Shown here: piece by piece, positions 26,512-34,899 of the stretch
Position numbering within the stretch: the stretch's first letter is position 1
How the letters are laid out: every line of letters begins with the position of its first letter
Assembly: GCA_963731285.1 (NCBI GenBank)
Contig: CAVSUR010000017.1
Coordinates: 62,001-126,000, forward strand
DNA: 64,000 bases
Source: CAVSUR01 sp963731285
Lineage (GTDB): Bacteria > Actinomycetota > Actinomycetes > Streptosporangiales > Streptosporangiaceae
Direction: 5' to 3'
Translations under genes and position numbers: made by a program
The notes under the pieces: generated by a model
The model's database searches: none
What the model saw: the letters and a program-made list of their open reading frames with translations, nothing else
What the model was told of the DNA's origin: nothing

Positions 26512-27216
26512 TCACAGCGTCGCAGGGACAGGAACGGAGCCGGCCTGGTTCAGGATCTCGCGGATCCGGCGGCTGCCGGGCGGGAGGGCCAGCGCGGCCC
26601 GGGTGAACTCGGCGGCGAGGGCGTGCCACAGCGGGGCGCGGCGCAGCATCGCGTGCTCGCCGCCGCGCATCTCGATGGCCGCGACCTGCGCGGCCGGCAC
26701 CGCGGCCGCCCGGCGGGCGTAGGCCCAGGTGCCCGCCGGACTGGTGACCCGGTCCGCGCTGCCGTGCACGAGCAGGATGCGCAGGCCGGCCAGCTGGCCC
26801 GTAGGCTCGTCCGGCGGCAGCCACGGGGCCAGCCCGCCGACCGCGGTCACCAGCGGGTGCCCGGCGACCCGCAGCGCGGCGCGCGCGCCCATCGAATGGC
26901 CGATGAGCACCACGGGAACCCGCCCGAACTGGGCCGGGATCTGCTCCAGCAGCCGGGTCAGGTCCCCGACCGGTGACGCCTGCGCGCCGTTCCACCCGCG
27001 GACGGCGAGCCGGGGCCGGCTGACCGCGGCCCCGCTGCCGCGCACCGCCCGCCGGATGGCCCCGGCGACGGGAGCCATCCGCAGCACGGCCGGCTGCGCT
27101 GCCGTCGTCGGCTCGGTGCTGGCCGACCGGCCGCCGTGTACCACGACGACCAGGGCGCTGATGCGAGCGCGGGCTGTGCCGCCCGCTCGCCGGGTAGCCG
27201 GCTGGCGGTCCGTCAT
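26512..27216 (-). CDS. Alpha/beta hydrolase
   Basis: A 234-residue hydrolase. VVVVHGG is the oxyanion loop, IGHSMGARAAL holds the nucleophile serine (about 111), LLVHGSADRVT holds the acid and RGGEHAML the histidine, so the triad is complete. Compact, without a lid domain, it resembles actinomycete dienelactone-hydrolase-like or lysophospholipase-like proteins. The start is ATG 27216; the longer open frame upstream is unsupported. It is convergent with ppk2. The substrate is unknown. Confidence 0.8.
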   Translation of the reverse strand: MTDRQPATRRAGGTARARISALVVVVHGGRSASTEPTTAAQPAVLRMAPVAGAIRRAVRGSGAAVSRPRLAVRGWNGAQASPVGDLTRLLEQIPAQFGRVPVVLIGHSMGARAALRVAGHPLVTAVGGLAPWLPPDEPTGQLAGLRILLVHGSADRVTSPAGTWAYARRAAAVPAAQVAAIEMRGGEHAMLRRAPLWHALAAEFTRAALALPPGSRRIREILNQAGSVPVPATL

Positions 27217-27459
27217 GAGGCACCTAACTTCCCGGCGAGGACACCGGCCGTGGCACCGGCCGGGATCGGTGGCGGCGCGCGGTGCACCGTACCACCGCTC
27301 GCCGCTCCGGTCGGACGTCGGCGCTAGTAATCTGCGGGTCGGTGATGCTGCCGGCGCCCCCGGCCCCGTTCGGAAAGCTGGGGCCGGCGGCGCCGGCGAT
27401 GAGCAGCGGCGCGGTGAGGCGGGCCAGGCGGCCCGCGCCCTACTGTCCGGAGAGAGACA

Positions 27460-27887
27460 ATGGACGATCCCTACGACCTGGAGCGCTTCGTGGCTGCTCA
27501 GGACGCCGGCGGCACGTACCACCAGGCTGTGGCCGAACTGCGCGGCGGCCGCAAGACCAGCCACTGGATGTGGTTCGTCTTTCCCCAGATCGCGGGCCTC
27601 GGGCACAGCGCGACGCTCGCGCCGGTACGCGATCTCCTCGCTGGAGGAGGCGCGGGCCTATCTCGCGCCATCCGGTGCTCGGGCCGCGGCTGGCCGAGTG
27701 CGCGCGCCTGGTCGCGCAGTTGCGCGGCCGCACCGCCGAGCAGATCTTCGGCGGCATCGACGCGCAGAAGCTGCGCTCGTCGATGACGCTGTTCGCCCGG
27801 GCCGATCCGGACGAGCCGCTGTTCGGGCAGGTGCTGGGCCAGTATTTCGACGGCATCGGTGACCCCGCCACCGACCGCCTGCTGTAA
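27460..27887 (+). CDS. DUF1810 family protein (two frameshifts)
   Basis: A small conserved protein of about 141 residues once two extra bases are removed. The N-terminal third YDLERFVAAQDAG and SHWMWFVFPQIAGLGHS is in the first frame. AISSLEEARAYLA is in the second after an extra base at about 27616. HPVLGPRLAECARLV to the end is in the third after an extra base near 27668. This is the standard DUF1810 sequence (a calpastatin-like fold, function unknown). The ribosome site GGAGAGAG precedes the ATG. Confidence 0.8.
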
Positions 27888-27895
27888 TCCCGCCG

Positions 27896-27901
27896 TACAG
27901 T
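27896..27901 (+). promoter_or_regulatory. TACAGT box of a leaderless VOC gene
   Basis: TACAGT ends 6 nt before the ATG at 27908 and no ribosome-binding site is present, again matching a leaderless transcript. Confidence 0.4.
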
Positions 27902-27907
27902 GGCGTG

Positions 27908-28264
27908 ATGAGCCTGGAATGGGAGCAGATCGTCATTGACGCCAGTGACCCGGTGGCGCTCGGGCGCTGGTGGGCCGGGGTTCTCGGCTGGGCCGTGCTC
28001 AACGACTCGCCGGAGGAATATGAGATCCGCCCGGCCCGTGACCGGCTGCCCGGCCTGCTGTTCGCCCCGGTGCCCGAGGCCAAGCAGGTCAAGAACCGGC
28101 TGCACCTGGATTTCCGCCCCGACGACCAGCAGGCCGAGGTCAGCAGGTTCGTGCAGGCCGGCGCGACCCGGGTGGACGTCGGGCAGTCGCCGTCCGACTC
28201 GTGGGTAGTGCTGGCAGACCCAGAGGGCAACGAGTTCTGCGTGCTCGGCTCCCGCCGTCAGTAA
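27908..28264 (+). CDS. VOC-family (glyoxalase-like) protein
   Basis: A 118-residue vicinal-oxygen-chelate protein: IVIDASDPVALGRWWAGVLGW, then LHLDFRP and WVVLADPEGNEFCVL at the end. The His and Glu positions of the metal site are present (LHLDF, GNEFC). Such small single-domain members include glyoxalases, antibiotic-binding and demethylmenaquinone-related proteins; no particular function can be assigned. It is convergent with the acyl-CoA dehydrogenase remnant, only 10 bp away. Confidence 0.82.
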   Translation: MSLEWEQIVIDASDPVALGRWWAGVLGWAVLNDSPEEYEIRPARDRLPGLLFAPVPEAKQVKNRLHLDFRPDDQQAEVSRFVQAGATRVDVGQSPSDSWVVLADPEGNEFCVLGSRRQ

Positions 28265-28274
28265 TCCGGAGACC

Positions 28275-28543
28275 TCAGCCGGGGATCCGGTATTCCTCCG
28301 GCAGCCGACGCCCGATGATCATCTTGTGGATCTTTGCCGTGCCCTCGCCGATCAGCAGCATCGGCACCTCCCGGTAGAGGCGCTCGATCTCGTATCCGGC
28401 GGAGGAGCCGTAGCCGCCGTGGATGCGGAACGAGTCCTTCTTGCGGGCTGCCATCACCATCATCTGGTGAGCGATCCCCGGCACCGTGGCAGGATGTCAC
28501 GCTAGACGCCGGTCAGGCCCTCGGTCTGGGCCAGGCGCTCCAT
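28275..28543 (-). pseudogene. Acyl-CoA dehydrogenase remnant with internal deletions
   Basis: Starts with ATG 28543 after GGAG, just downstream of the CoA-ester lyase: MERLAQTEGLTGV, then an in-frame TAG, then RDIL, the usual beginning of an acyl-CoA dehydrogenase. After a one-base loss it jumps straight to GIAHQMMVMAARKKDS and FRIHGGYGSSAGYEIERLYR ... GEGTAKIHKMIIG, the normal C-terminus. About 280 residues including the FAD domains and catalytic Glu are missing. A second join at KKDS-FRIHGG lacks the usual segment between two DS repeats. It is non-functional; the gene was once co-transcribed with the lyase. Confidence 0.85.
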
Positions 28544-28555
28544 GCCGCTCCTTGC

Positions 28556-29533
28556 TCAGCTGTGCGGCGGCTCGAACGCCGAGGTGCGCATCATCCCCGC
28601 CGCCCGGCCCTTGCCCGCGATGACCAGCGCCATCTTCCGCGAGGCCTCGTCGATCATCTCGCTGCCGAGCATGGCCGAGCCCTTCGTCCCGCCGGCCTCC
28701 GACGTGCACCAGTCGTAGGCGTCCAGGATCAGCTCCGCGTGGTCGTAGTCCTGCTGGGAGGGGGAGAAGATCTCGTTGGCGGCGGCGATCTGATCGGGGT
28801 GCAGTACCCACTTTCCGTCGAAGCCGAGGGCAGCGGCCCGCCTCGCCACCGCCTGGTATCCCTCGCTGTTGCGGATCTGCAGGTAAGGCCCGTCGATGGC
28901 CTGCAGGCCGTAGGTGCGGGCGGCCATCAGGATGCGCATCAGGATGTAGTGGTAGGCATCGGCCGGGTAGCCGGGCGGCTGCTCGCCGACCACCAGCGAC
29001 CTCATGTTGATCGAGGCCATGAAGTCGGCGGGGCCGAAGATGACGGACTGCGTCCGCGGCGACGCGGCCGCGATCGCGTTCACGTTGACCAGGCCCCTGG
29101 CGTTCTCGATCTGGGCCTCGATCCCGATCCGGCCGGCCGGAAGGCCCATCGTCTTCTCGATCTGGGTCAGCAGCAGGTCCAGCGCAATGACCTGCTCCGC
29201 GTCGGCCACCTTGGGCAGCATGATGCAGTCCAGGTTCTGCCCCGCGCCCTCGACCACCGTGATCACGTCCCGGTAGGTCCAGTGCGTGGTCCAGTCGTTG
29301 ACCCGGACAGCGCGGATCTTGCCTTCCCAGCCGCCGTCGTTCAGCGCGTCCACGATCAGGTGCCGGGCCTGGTCCTTGACCAGCGGCGCGCACGCGTCTT
29401 CCAGGTCGAGGAATACCTGGTCAGCAGGCAGCGTCCTGGCCTTCTCCAGAAAGCGGGGGTTGCTGCCCGGCACGGCCAGGCAGGAGCGCCGGGGGCGCAT
29501 CTGGCCGGTCGTCTCGGCTGAGGTGGTGGTCAT
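28556..29533 (-). CDS. HpcH/HpaI-family CoA-ester lyase (citrate lyase beta-like)
   Basis: A 325-residue TIM-barrel lyase of the CitE/malyl-CoA lyase superfamily. The N-terminal SCLAVPGSNPRFLEKA, VFLDLEDACAPLVK with metal-binding acids, IMLPKVADAEQV, IGIEAQIENARGLVN and VIFGPADFMAS are characteristic. The C-terminal GKWVLHPDQIAAANEIFSPS is also standard. These enzymes cleave 3-hydroxyacyl-CoA such as malyl-, citramalyl- or methylmalyl-CoA; the exact substrate is not evident. The start is placed at ATG 29533 where homology begins; an earlier in-frame ATG at 29575 overlaps a broken phosphoesterase. Next on the same strand is the acyl-CoA dehydrogenase remnant. Confidence 0.85.
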   Translation of the reverse strand: MTTTSAETTGQMRPRRSCLAVPGSNPRFLEKARTLPADQVFLDLEDACAPLVKDQARHLIVDALNDGGWEGKIRAVRVNDWTTHWTYRDVITVVEGAGQNLDCIMLPKVADAEQVIALDLLLTQIEKTMGLPAGRIGIEAQIENARGLVNVNAIAAASPRTQSVIFGPADFMASINMRSLVVGEQPPGYPADAYHYILMRILMAARTYGLQAIDGPYLQIRNSEGYQAVARRAAALGFDGKWVLHPDQIAAANEIFSPSQQDYDHAELILDAYDWCTSEAGGTKGSAMLGSEMIDEASRKMALVIAGKGRAAGMMRTSAFEPPHS

Positions 29534-29558
29534 CTGCCGTTGCGCCGTCCTTCGCGGG

Positions 29559-29681
29559 TCAGTGGTGGCGGTCACTAGCTTGAGGCACGATCACGTCAGC
29601 GCCCGCCGCGTCGACCTCAGCGAGAATCGCGGTCAGGGCGGGCAGGTTGCCGTGGATGTCGGCCGGGACCGCCGCTCTCAT
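29559..29681 (-). pseudogene. N-terminal fragment of a YfcE-type metallophosphoesterase
   Basis: ATG 29681 begins MRAAVPADIHGNLPALTAIL and continues AEVDAAGADVIV, the first 32 residues of a DIHGN phosphoesterase, then ends after a few unrelated residues at a stop inside the start of the CoA-ester lyase frame. The GGD, GNHE and GHTH motifs are all missing, so only the 5' end of a gene survives. Confidence 0.65.
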
Positions 29682-29797
29682 GCCCGGTCACCGTTCATGC
29701 CCGGATTATCCGCCTGCCGCGCCCGGCCGCACCGGCCGGCGCGTCCGCCGTCGGTGGACACGGCGGGGAGGGCCCGGGCCGGGCCGGGCGCCGGCGG

Positions 29798-30827
29798 TCA
29801 GTGGCCGGGCGACGCTGACGGTGCCGGGCTCAGGCCGCCCCGGGCCGGGCCGGGCACGCTCGGGCTGGGGGAACCGGTCGGGGTCGGGCTGGACGACGGG
29901 CTCGCGGAGTGGCTGGCGCTCGGCAACGTCGTCGACGGGCTAGGAGTCGTCGGGGCCGAATGCGAGGCCTTCGGGCCCTGGCCCGGCGACGAGTGCCGGT
30001 GGTGCGAGCCCGACCCGGAGTTCACGATGTTCCCGAGTGAGGTGCCGCTCGCCTGCCGGTTCTGGACGATGGCCTCCACCGGCTTGCCTACTGCCAGCTC
30101 GAACACCGTGATGGCGGCCATCGCGACCGCGAAGACGGCCAGCGCGGCGCCGGCGATCGTCCGCCAGCTCGGCCGCGCCCCGTGGCCCCGGCGCGCGGAG
30201 CGGCCCTGACCCGCGTCATGGCCGTCGTGCCCCGCCGCGCCCGGCCCCGGGGGCGCCGGGGCCATAGGCCCCGTGCGGGCCCGCCTCCTCGGCGGCGGGC
30301 GCGGGGGTGCCCGCCGCACCGTTCGCTGGAGCGCCCGTGTCGTATCCGCTGCGGCCGTCCCGGCTCGTTCCGTAGCCGCCCGCGTCGTAGCCAGGCCCGG
30401 CTGGCTCGTGGCCGGTGAACGGAGGGAAGGTCTCGGCGGGCTCGCCTGGTACGCCGCCCGGCCTGGTTCGCGGCCCGGCCGCCGAACGGGCCTGCGGTCC
30501 GCTGATCGTCGCGTCCGCCGGGCTGTGGTCATCCCCGGACCGGCTCTCGTGGGCTGCCGGCCGGTGCCGGCTCAGCGCCGTCGCCAGCGAGCCGTCCATG
30601 GCCCGCGGCGCGAGCTCCGCCGCCTTCGTGCGCAGCGTTTCCTGGCCGCGGCCGAGGTAGAAGCGGTAGAAGGCCGAGCCGGCGGTACCTGCGACGCTCA
30701 TCACCGCGGTTCCGATGATGGTGCCGGCGATGCCGAGATAGGAAGCTGCGACCGCGCCGGTCACGGCGGCGAGGACGCTGGCCGTTACCTGGAGGGCGCT
30801 GAGGTCGAACCGCCCGCCGCTGCTCAT
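29798..30827 (-). CDS. Two-helix membrane protein with long disordered linker (one frameshift)
   Basis: ATG 30827 follows AAAGGAG. Residues 10-60 hold hydrophobic segments (ASVLAAVTGAVAASYLGIAG and GTAVMSVAGTAGSAFYRFYLG), resembling many uncharacterised actinomycete proteins. A Gly/Pro/Ala/Ser-rich linker follows. At about 30250 a C-run of CCCCCGGGG shifts frame by one, after which comes RPSWRTIAGAALAVFAVAMA, a second membrane segment, and a Ser/Pro/Thr-rich extracytoplasmic tail. Corrected length is about 342 residues. Function unknown; the Ser/Thr tail suggests surface exposure. The frameshift position is approximate. Confidence 0.6.
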
Positions 30828-30961
30828 TGCTGCTCCTTTCTGATGGCAAGTTTCCAGGGCTGGACACCCGGCGTTAGCAGAGGCAGGTTCCGAGACTATG
30901 CGGGCAAGCCGGCTGGCTGGTCCGTTCCGACAGGTTTTTACCTGCCGCAGGGACAAGTGCC

Positions 30962-31270
30962 TCAGCCGCGCGGGCTGGGCGACGCGGCCGCCGGGGGCGG
31001 GCGAAGGCCCGCGAGGCGGCACTGCGGCCGGGCCAGGGACGTCACCGCGCCGTGCCGGGCAAAGGCCGCCCGGCAAGCCGCGCGCGCCTGCCCGCCGCAC
31101 TCATGCAGCAGGCTGCCGCCCATGCTGCTGGGCAGATTCACCGTGATGCAGCCGTCCCGGGACTGGTCATAGCTGCCCGGCCGGACGGCAGCCCAGATGC
31201 CCACCCCGCCCAGGACCGCCACGATCAGACCGCCCGCGACCGCCACGACTCGCCTGTCGCGTCTGGTCAT
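30962..31270 (-). CDS. Small single-pass protein with exported cysteine-containing domain
   Basis: A protein of about 102 residues with a basic start (MTRRDRR), one membrane segment (VVAVAGGLIVAVLGGVGIWAAV) and a short outside domain containing four cysteines (DGCITVNLPSSMGGSLLHEC, QARAACRAAF, RPQCRLAG) that could form two disulfides. I do not recognise the family. The start at ATG 31270 puts the basic residues directly before the membrane helix. It lies between the membrane protein and the TetR gene, all on the same strand. Confidence 0.55.
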   Translation of the reverse strand: MTRRDRRVVAVAGGLIVAVLGGVGIWAAVRPGSYDQSRDGCITVNLPSSMGGSLLHECGGQARAACRAAFARHGAVTSLARPQCRLAGLRPPPAAASPSPRG

Positions 31271-31352
31271 CGGCCGGCCGCGCGGCTGGGCTGAGAACGG
31301 CATTACCGCCGGATCTTATGCGAGCCGAGCGGGTCCGGCGGTTCCGGCCGCG

Positions 31353-31976
31353 TTAACGCGCCTGGCCCGCGTCAGGGCCGTCCGCGGCCAGCGCCCGGCG
31401 CAGCGGCTCCGGCTCGTCCCTGGCCAGCAGGTCCAGCAGCAGCCCGCGCAGCAGGGCCAGCGTCCGGGTCGCGATGACCTCCGCCCTGGCCGGCGGCAGT
31501 CCCGGCTGGGCGGCGGCCAGGATCTGCATCCAGTCGCGGACCGAGGCCGCGGCGAAGCCCTCCCAGGGGCCAGGGTCGGGCCGCAGCGAGGTTGCGTAGG
31601 CCTCGAAGAACAGCCGGATGGTGCCCCGCTGCCGCGGGGCAGACAGGTAAGCCCACAGCCGGTCCACGAGCTGCTCGTACCCGTCGCCGCCCGCCCCGGA
31701 CCCGGCGAGCACCGCGGCGACAAGATCGACCTCCTCCTGCCGGGACCGGGCCAGGATCTCCCGGACCAGCTCGTCCTTGGAGCCGAACAGGTACAGCAGC
31801 ACCCGCGGGCTGGTGCCGGTCGCCGCGGCGAGCGGGCGGAGCGAGATGCCGGCCAGGCCGTGCTCGACGGCATAGGCATACGCAGCGTCCAGCAGCTCGG
31901 CCCGGCGCGGTGACCCGGTCCGGTCACCGGGTTCGTCGCCGGGCCGGGCGGCGCCGGCTTGCCCCGTGCGGCTCAT
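31353..31976 (-). CDS. TetR-family regulator coupled to encapsulin
   Basis: A 207-residue TetR regulator: HTH at about residues 22-70 (RRAELLDAAYAYAVEHGLAG, SLRPLAAATGTSPRVLLYLF, GSKDELVREIL) and an all-helical ligand domain after. Its start is 15 bp after the encapsulin stop on the same strand, so the two are very likely co-transcribed. That makes it a candidate for control of the encapsulin gene itself. Ligand unknown; the N-terminal 20 residues are disordered. Confidence 0.88.
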   Translation of the reverse strand: MSRTGQAGAARPGDEPGDRTGSPRRAELLDAAYAYAVEHGLAGISLRPLAAATGTSPRVLLYLFGSKDELVREILARSRQEEVDLVAAVLAGSGAGGDGYEQLVDRLWAYLSAPRQRGTIRLFFEAYATSLRPDPGPWEGFAAASVRDWMQILAAAQPGLPPARAEVIATRTLALLRGLLLDLLARDEPEPLRRALAADGPDAGQAR

Positions 31977-31991
31977 GCTGCCCGCGGCGGC

Positions 31992-32792
31992 TTACTCGCC
32001 GGTCAGCGTGACCGCGGCCTCGTCGGCGTAGCTGAGGAACGTCAGGCTCTCCTGCAGGTACAGCCGGACCTCGGTGTCAGAGTGAGACAGATAGCCGATC
32101 GAGACATCCTGGCCGAGGTGCAGGTCGAAGTCGCCGCCGCGGGTGCTCAGCACGACGGCGCCGCGGATCGCCGGCGCCCAGCAGATGTCGCCGCTGAACA
32201 GCCGCCGGATGTGCTCGATGACCGGATAGCCGTCGTGGCTCGTCTCGCTGATCGCGGTGTAGGCGGCGGCGCTGAGCGCGACCGCGTAGGGGCCGTTGAC
32301 GCCGGCCGTGCGCAGCGCGCTGAGCGCCTCGGCGATCGCATCCGGGTAGCCGCGCGCATCGTGCGGCAGCTCGCGGGCGGTGTTGGCCGACAGCGGCCGG
32401 ATCCCCGGGATCCCGGCCGCCGGGTACCCGTCGAAGATGGCCCGGTCCTCGGCGAAGGCCAGCAGCCGGGCCGCGTCCTTGACCGGCTGCCAGTCCGAGT
32501 CCTGCGCGCCGCGGGTCACGTCGTCCACCTGGCCGCGGTCCAGCGCGAACGGCACGCGCAGCCGCACCAGCGGCGCCACCTCGCGCTGCTGCGCGAGCAC
32601 GCCGTCGCCGGGCGGTTCGATGGCCGCCAGGTGGCCGGTGTTCACCGCGGCCAGCTTCTCGCCGTCGGGCCCGTGCACGTCCACTAGCCGGCGGCCCGCC
32701 AGGTTGCGCTTGAACGTCCGCGCGGCCTCTTCGGCGATCTGCTCCCATGCCTCGTCGGAGACGGGGGCCAGCTCGCGATGCAGGTTGTCCAT
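31992..32792 (-). CDS. Family 1 encapsulin shell protein
   Basis: A 266-residue HK97-fold nanocompartment shell protein (linocin/CFP29 type). The N-terminal NLHRELAPVSDEAWEQI with the cargo-peptide-binding helix, then FKRNLAGRRLVDV, RGAQDSDWQPVKDAAR, AFAEDRAIFDGYPAAGI and the end GQDVSIGYLSHSD and LYLQESLTFL are all diagnostic; the length is normal. ATG 32792 follows GGGAG. Family 1 shells normally sit beside a cargo gene (DyP peroxidase, ferritin-like protein and others) with a C-terminal targeting peptide. No such gene or LGIGSL-like tail is visible on either side here. The co-directional downstream gene is a TetR regulator. Confidence 0.95.
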   Translation of the reverse strand: MDNLHRELAPVSDEAWEQIAEEAARTFKRNLAGRRLVDVHGPDGEKLAAVNTGHLAAIEPPGDGVLAQQREVAPLVRLRVPFALDRGQVDDVTRGAQDSDWQPVKDAARLLAFAEDRAIFDGYPAAGIPGIRPLSANTARELPHDARGYPDAIAEALSALRTAGVNGPYAVALSAAAYTAISETSHDGYPVIEHIRRLFSGDICWAPAIRGAVVLSTRGGDFDLHLGQDVSIGYLSHSDTEVRLYLQESLTFLSYADEAAVTLTGE

Positions 32793-32931
32793 GTGGTGCG
32801 CTCCCTTTGCGGCGTCCGGTGCCGGGCGAACAGGCCGGCCGGCACCATCGTCTCCGCGCTGCGCCGCGGCGGCGGCGCCGGCTGTGCCCGGGGCGCTACC
32901 CCGGCGCGGCCCCTGCATCCATGCCGCCCGG

Positions 32932-32946
32932 TAACGTCATGGTGTG
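32932..32946 (+). promoter_or_regulatory. Leaderless promoter of the NRDE gene
   Basis: TAACGT at 32932-32937 ends 6 nt before the GTG at 32944, with no ribosome site; the start is therefore probably at or beside the transcription start. The encapsulin promoter must lie in the same 151-bp divergent gap. Confidence 0.4.
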
Positions 32947-33798
32947 TGCCTTCTCATCGCGCTCTGGCAGGTGGTCGAGGGCGCCCCGCTGATTATCGCC
33001 GCGAACCGGGATGAGCGCTACGGCCGGCCCGCGACGGCGATCACCGTGCTGCGCGCCGCCCCGCGGATGCTCGGTGGCCGGGATCTGCTGGCGGGCGGCA
33101 CGTGGCTGGCGGTGAACGAGAGCGGTCTGGTGGCCGGGCTCACCAACCGGCCCGCCCCGCAGGGCCGCGATCTCGCGAAGCAGTCCCGGGGGGAGCTGCC
33201 GATCGCCCTGGCCGCGCACGCCGACGCGGCGGCGGCCGCGGCCTGGGCCGGCGCCTCGATCAGCCCGGCTGACTACAACCCCTGCTGGCTGCTCGCCGGC
33301 GACCGTGACTCGCTGCATTATCTGGACATCACGCATGGCCCGCGGCCAGCCGTCCGGCGGCTGGCGCCTGGCATCCACGTACTGGAGAACGAGCCGCTGC
33401 ACTCGGAGTCGGCGAAGGCGGCGCACGTCGGCCTGCTCGTCGAGCAGGCCATCTCCGCCAGCCACCCGGCCGCGCCTGACCTGACCCGGCTGGCCGGAGC
33501 CCTCGCCGCGATCCTGCGCGACCACACCACGCCAGCCGGCGCCAGCCCGGGACGGCCCGTTCTCACCTCGGCCGCTTGCGTGCACGGGGAAGACTACGGG
33601 ACGCGGTCAGCGATGATCGTGACCGTGCCGTCGGCCGGACGGCCTCAGATCCTCGTCGCCGACGGGCCGCCGTGCCAGGCGCCGATGCGGCCCGCTGACG
33701 ACCTGTGGGCCGTGCCGCCGGCGGAACTGGCCGGGCACGGCGAGCTGACCGGGAGGCGGGATAACCGGGAGCCAGGAATGAGCGGGAGCCAGCGATGA
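32944..33798 (+). CDS. NRDE-family protein (TANGO2 homologue)
   Basis: A 284-residue protein whose N-terminus MCLLIALWQV and AANRDERYGRPA shows the NRDE motif with the N-terminal cysteine typical of TANGO2-like, NTN-hydrolase-fold proteins. GGRDLLAGGTWLAVNESGLVA, LTNRPA and the tail GTRSAMIVTV are also conserved. If Met is removed, Cys2 becomes the N-terminal nucleophile. The biochemical role is unsettled; haem trafficking and acyl-CoA roles have been discussed for eukaryotic homologues. The last codons lie in a 17-bp repeat. Confidence 0.87.
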   Translation: MCLLIALWQVVEGAPLIIAANRDERYGRPATAITVLRAAPRMLGGRDLLAGGTWLAVNESGLVAGLTNRPAPQGRDLAKQSRGELPIALAAHADAAAAAAWAGASISPADYNPCWLLAGDRDSLHYLDITHGPRPAVRRLAPGIHVLENEPLHSESAKAAHVGLLVEQAISASHPAAPDLTRLAGALAAILRDHTTPAGASPGRPVLTSAACVHGEDYGTRSAMIVTVPSAGRPQILVADGPPCQAPMRPADDLWAVPPAELAGHGELTGRRDNREPGMSGSQR

Positions 33799-33851
33799 CT
33801 ATGAGCCAGCGATGACCGGGAGCCAGCGATGACCGGGAGACAGCGATGGGG
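33786..33851. repeat. 17-bp tandem repeat bridging the NRDE stop and the nadK start
   Basis: Units GAGCCAGCGATGACCGG occupy 33803-33819 and 33820-33836, with diverged copies at 33786-33802 and 33837-33851. Each copy contains an ATGA. The NRDE stop lies in the first copy and the nadK ATG in the last, so the repeat creates tiny ATG...TGA frames between the two genes. Confidence 0.9.
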
Positions 33852-34748
33852 TTGATCACCAGCGTCGGGCTTGTGCTGCACCCGGCTCGCGAGTGCGGCG
33901 CAGCGACCAGCACGATCATCGACTGGAGCGCTGCCCGCAGCGTCACGATGCTCGGGCTGCCCGGCGAGGTCGGCCGTATCCCCGGGCCGGTGCGGGCCGT
34001 GCCCGGCGCGGACCTGGCCGGCCGTGCCGACCTGATCATCAGCCTGGGCGGTGACGGCACCATGCTGCGCGCCATGCGGCTGGTCTGCGGCGACAGCCCG
34101 CCGGTGCTCGGCGTGAACGTCGGGCGGCTCGGCTTCCTGGCCGAGATCGACGTGCCCGAGCTGGCCGGCGCGCTGTCGGCCATCGACGCGCATGAGTTCA
34201 CGGTGGAGGCGCGGGCCGGGGTGCAGGCCATCTTCGGGGGCACCCGGAAGGTGGCTTTCAACGACATCGCGCTGGTCCGCAGCCCGGGCCACAAGACCGC
34301 GGCCGTCGGCCTGCAGGTCGAGGGCCACTCGTTCGTCCGCTACGCAGCTGACGCGGTGATAGCCGCCACCCCCACCGGGTCGACCGCCTACGCCTTCTCG
34401 GCCGGCGGCCCGATCGTCTCGCCGCGGGCCGAGGGCCTGCTGGTGATCCCGGCGGCGCCGCACTCGGCATTCAACCGGGCGCTGTTCCTGGCCGGCGGCG
34501 AGAACCTGGTGCTGGAGATCCTGCCGGACAGCGGCGACCTGGTGGTAGAGGCCGACGGGGAGGTCGCGGGCAGCCTGCGGCCCGGTGACAGCGTCGAGGT
34601 GACCCTGCTGCCTGCCGCCGCGCGCGTAGTCCGGCTCGGCCGGACCACGTTCTATCAGCGGGCCCGGCGCAAACTGCGGGTTATGGGCTCGGCCGAGATC
34701 GACCGCGAGCAGCCGGGGGACGTGCAGATCCCGGCGCCCGGCTGCTGA
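33846..34748 (+). CDS. nadK: NAD kinase
   Basis: A 300-residue ATP/polyphosphate-NAD kinase that makes NADP. The GGDGT motif (about residues 68-72) in ISLGGDGTMLRAMR and TPTGSTAYAFSAGGP (about 177) are the defining motifs. VNVGRLGFLAEI and the late segment GDSVEVTLLPAAARVVRLG fit the all-beta C-terminal domain. The start ATG lies in the 17-bp repeat and has a poor ribosome site, so translation may depend on coupling from upstream. Actinomycetes often have two NAD kinases; this one lies away from a recN/tlyA cluster, so it may be the second copy. Confidence 0.9.
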   Translation: MGLITSVGLVLHPARECGAATSTIIDWSAARSVTMLGLPGEVGRIPGPVRAVPGADLAGRADLIISLGGDGTMLRAMRLVCGDSPPVLGVNVGRLGFLAEIDVPELAGALSAIDAHEFTVEARAGVQAIFGGTRKVAFNDIALVRSPGHKTAAVGLQVEGHSFVRYAADAVIAATPTGSTAYAFSAGGPIVSPRAEGLLVIPAAPHSAFNRALFLAGGENLVLEILPDSGDLVVEADGEVAGSLRPGDSVEVTLLPAAARVVRLGRTTFYQRARRKLRVMGSAEIDREQPGDVQIPAPGC

Positions 34749-34899
34749 CGCCCGTCGCGGGCCGTCTGCTCGTGATACGGCCGTGATAGTAGTGACATTC
34801 TTGCGATACTGGGAGAAAACCGCCGAGAATCTGGATTTGCGCAGTGCAGGATGCCGAATGTCGCCACAATGGCCCGGGGCGCGGAGAGAGGCGGATGTC

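Noticed and set aside
26440..26512. GTGATC repeats and GCGATCGTT after ppk2 as a third TetR operator
   Set aside because: GCGATCGTTGA lacks the left AACG half-site, and the position is between convergent gene ends, not at a promoter.
27217..27459. Possible gene between the alpha/beta hydrolase and DUF1810
   Set aside because: No frame here shows recognisable protein sequence or a ribosome site; it is treated as a 243-bp divergent promoter region.
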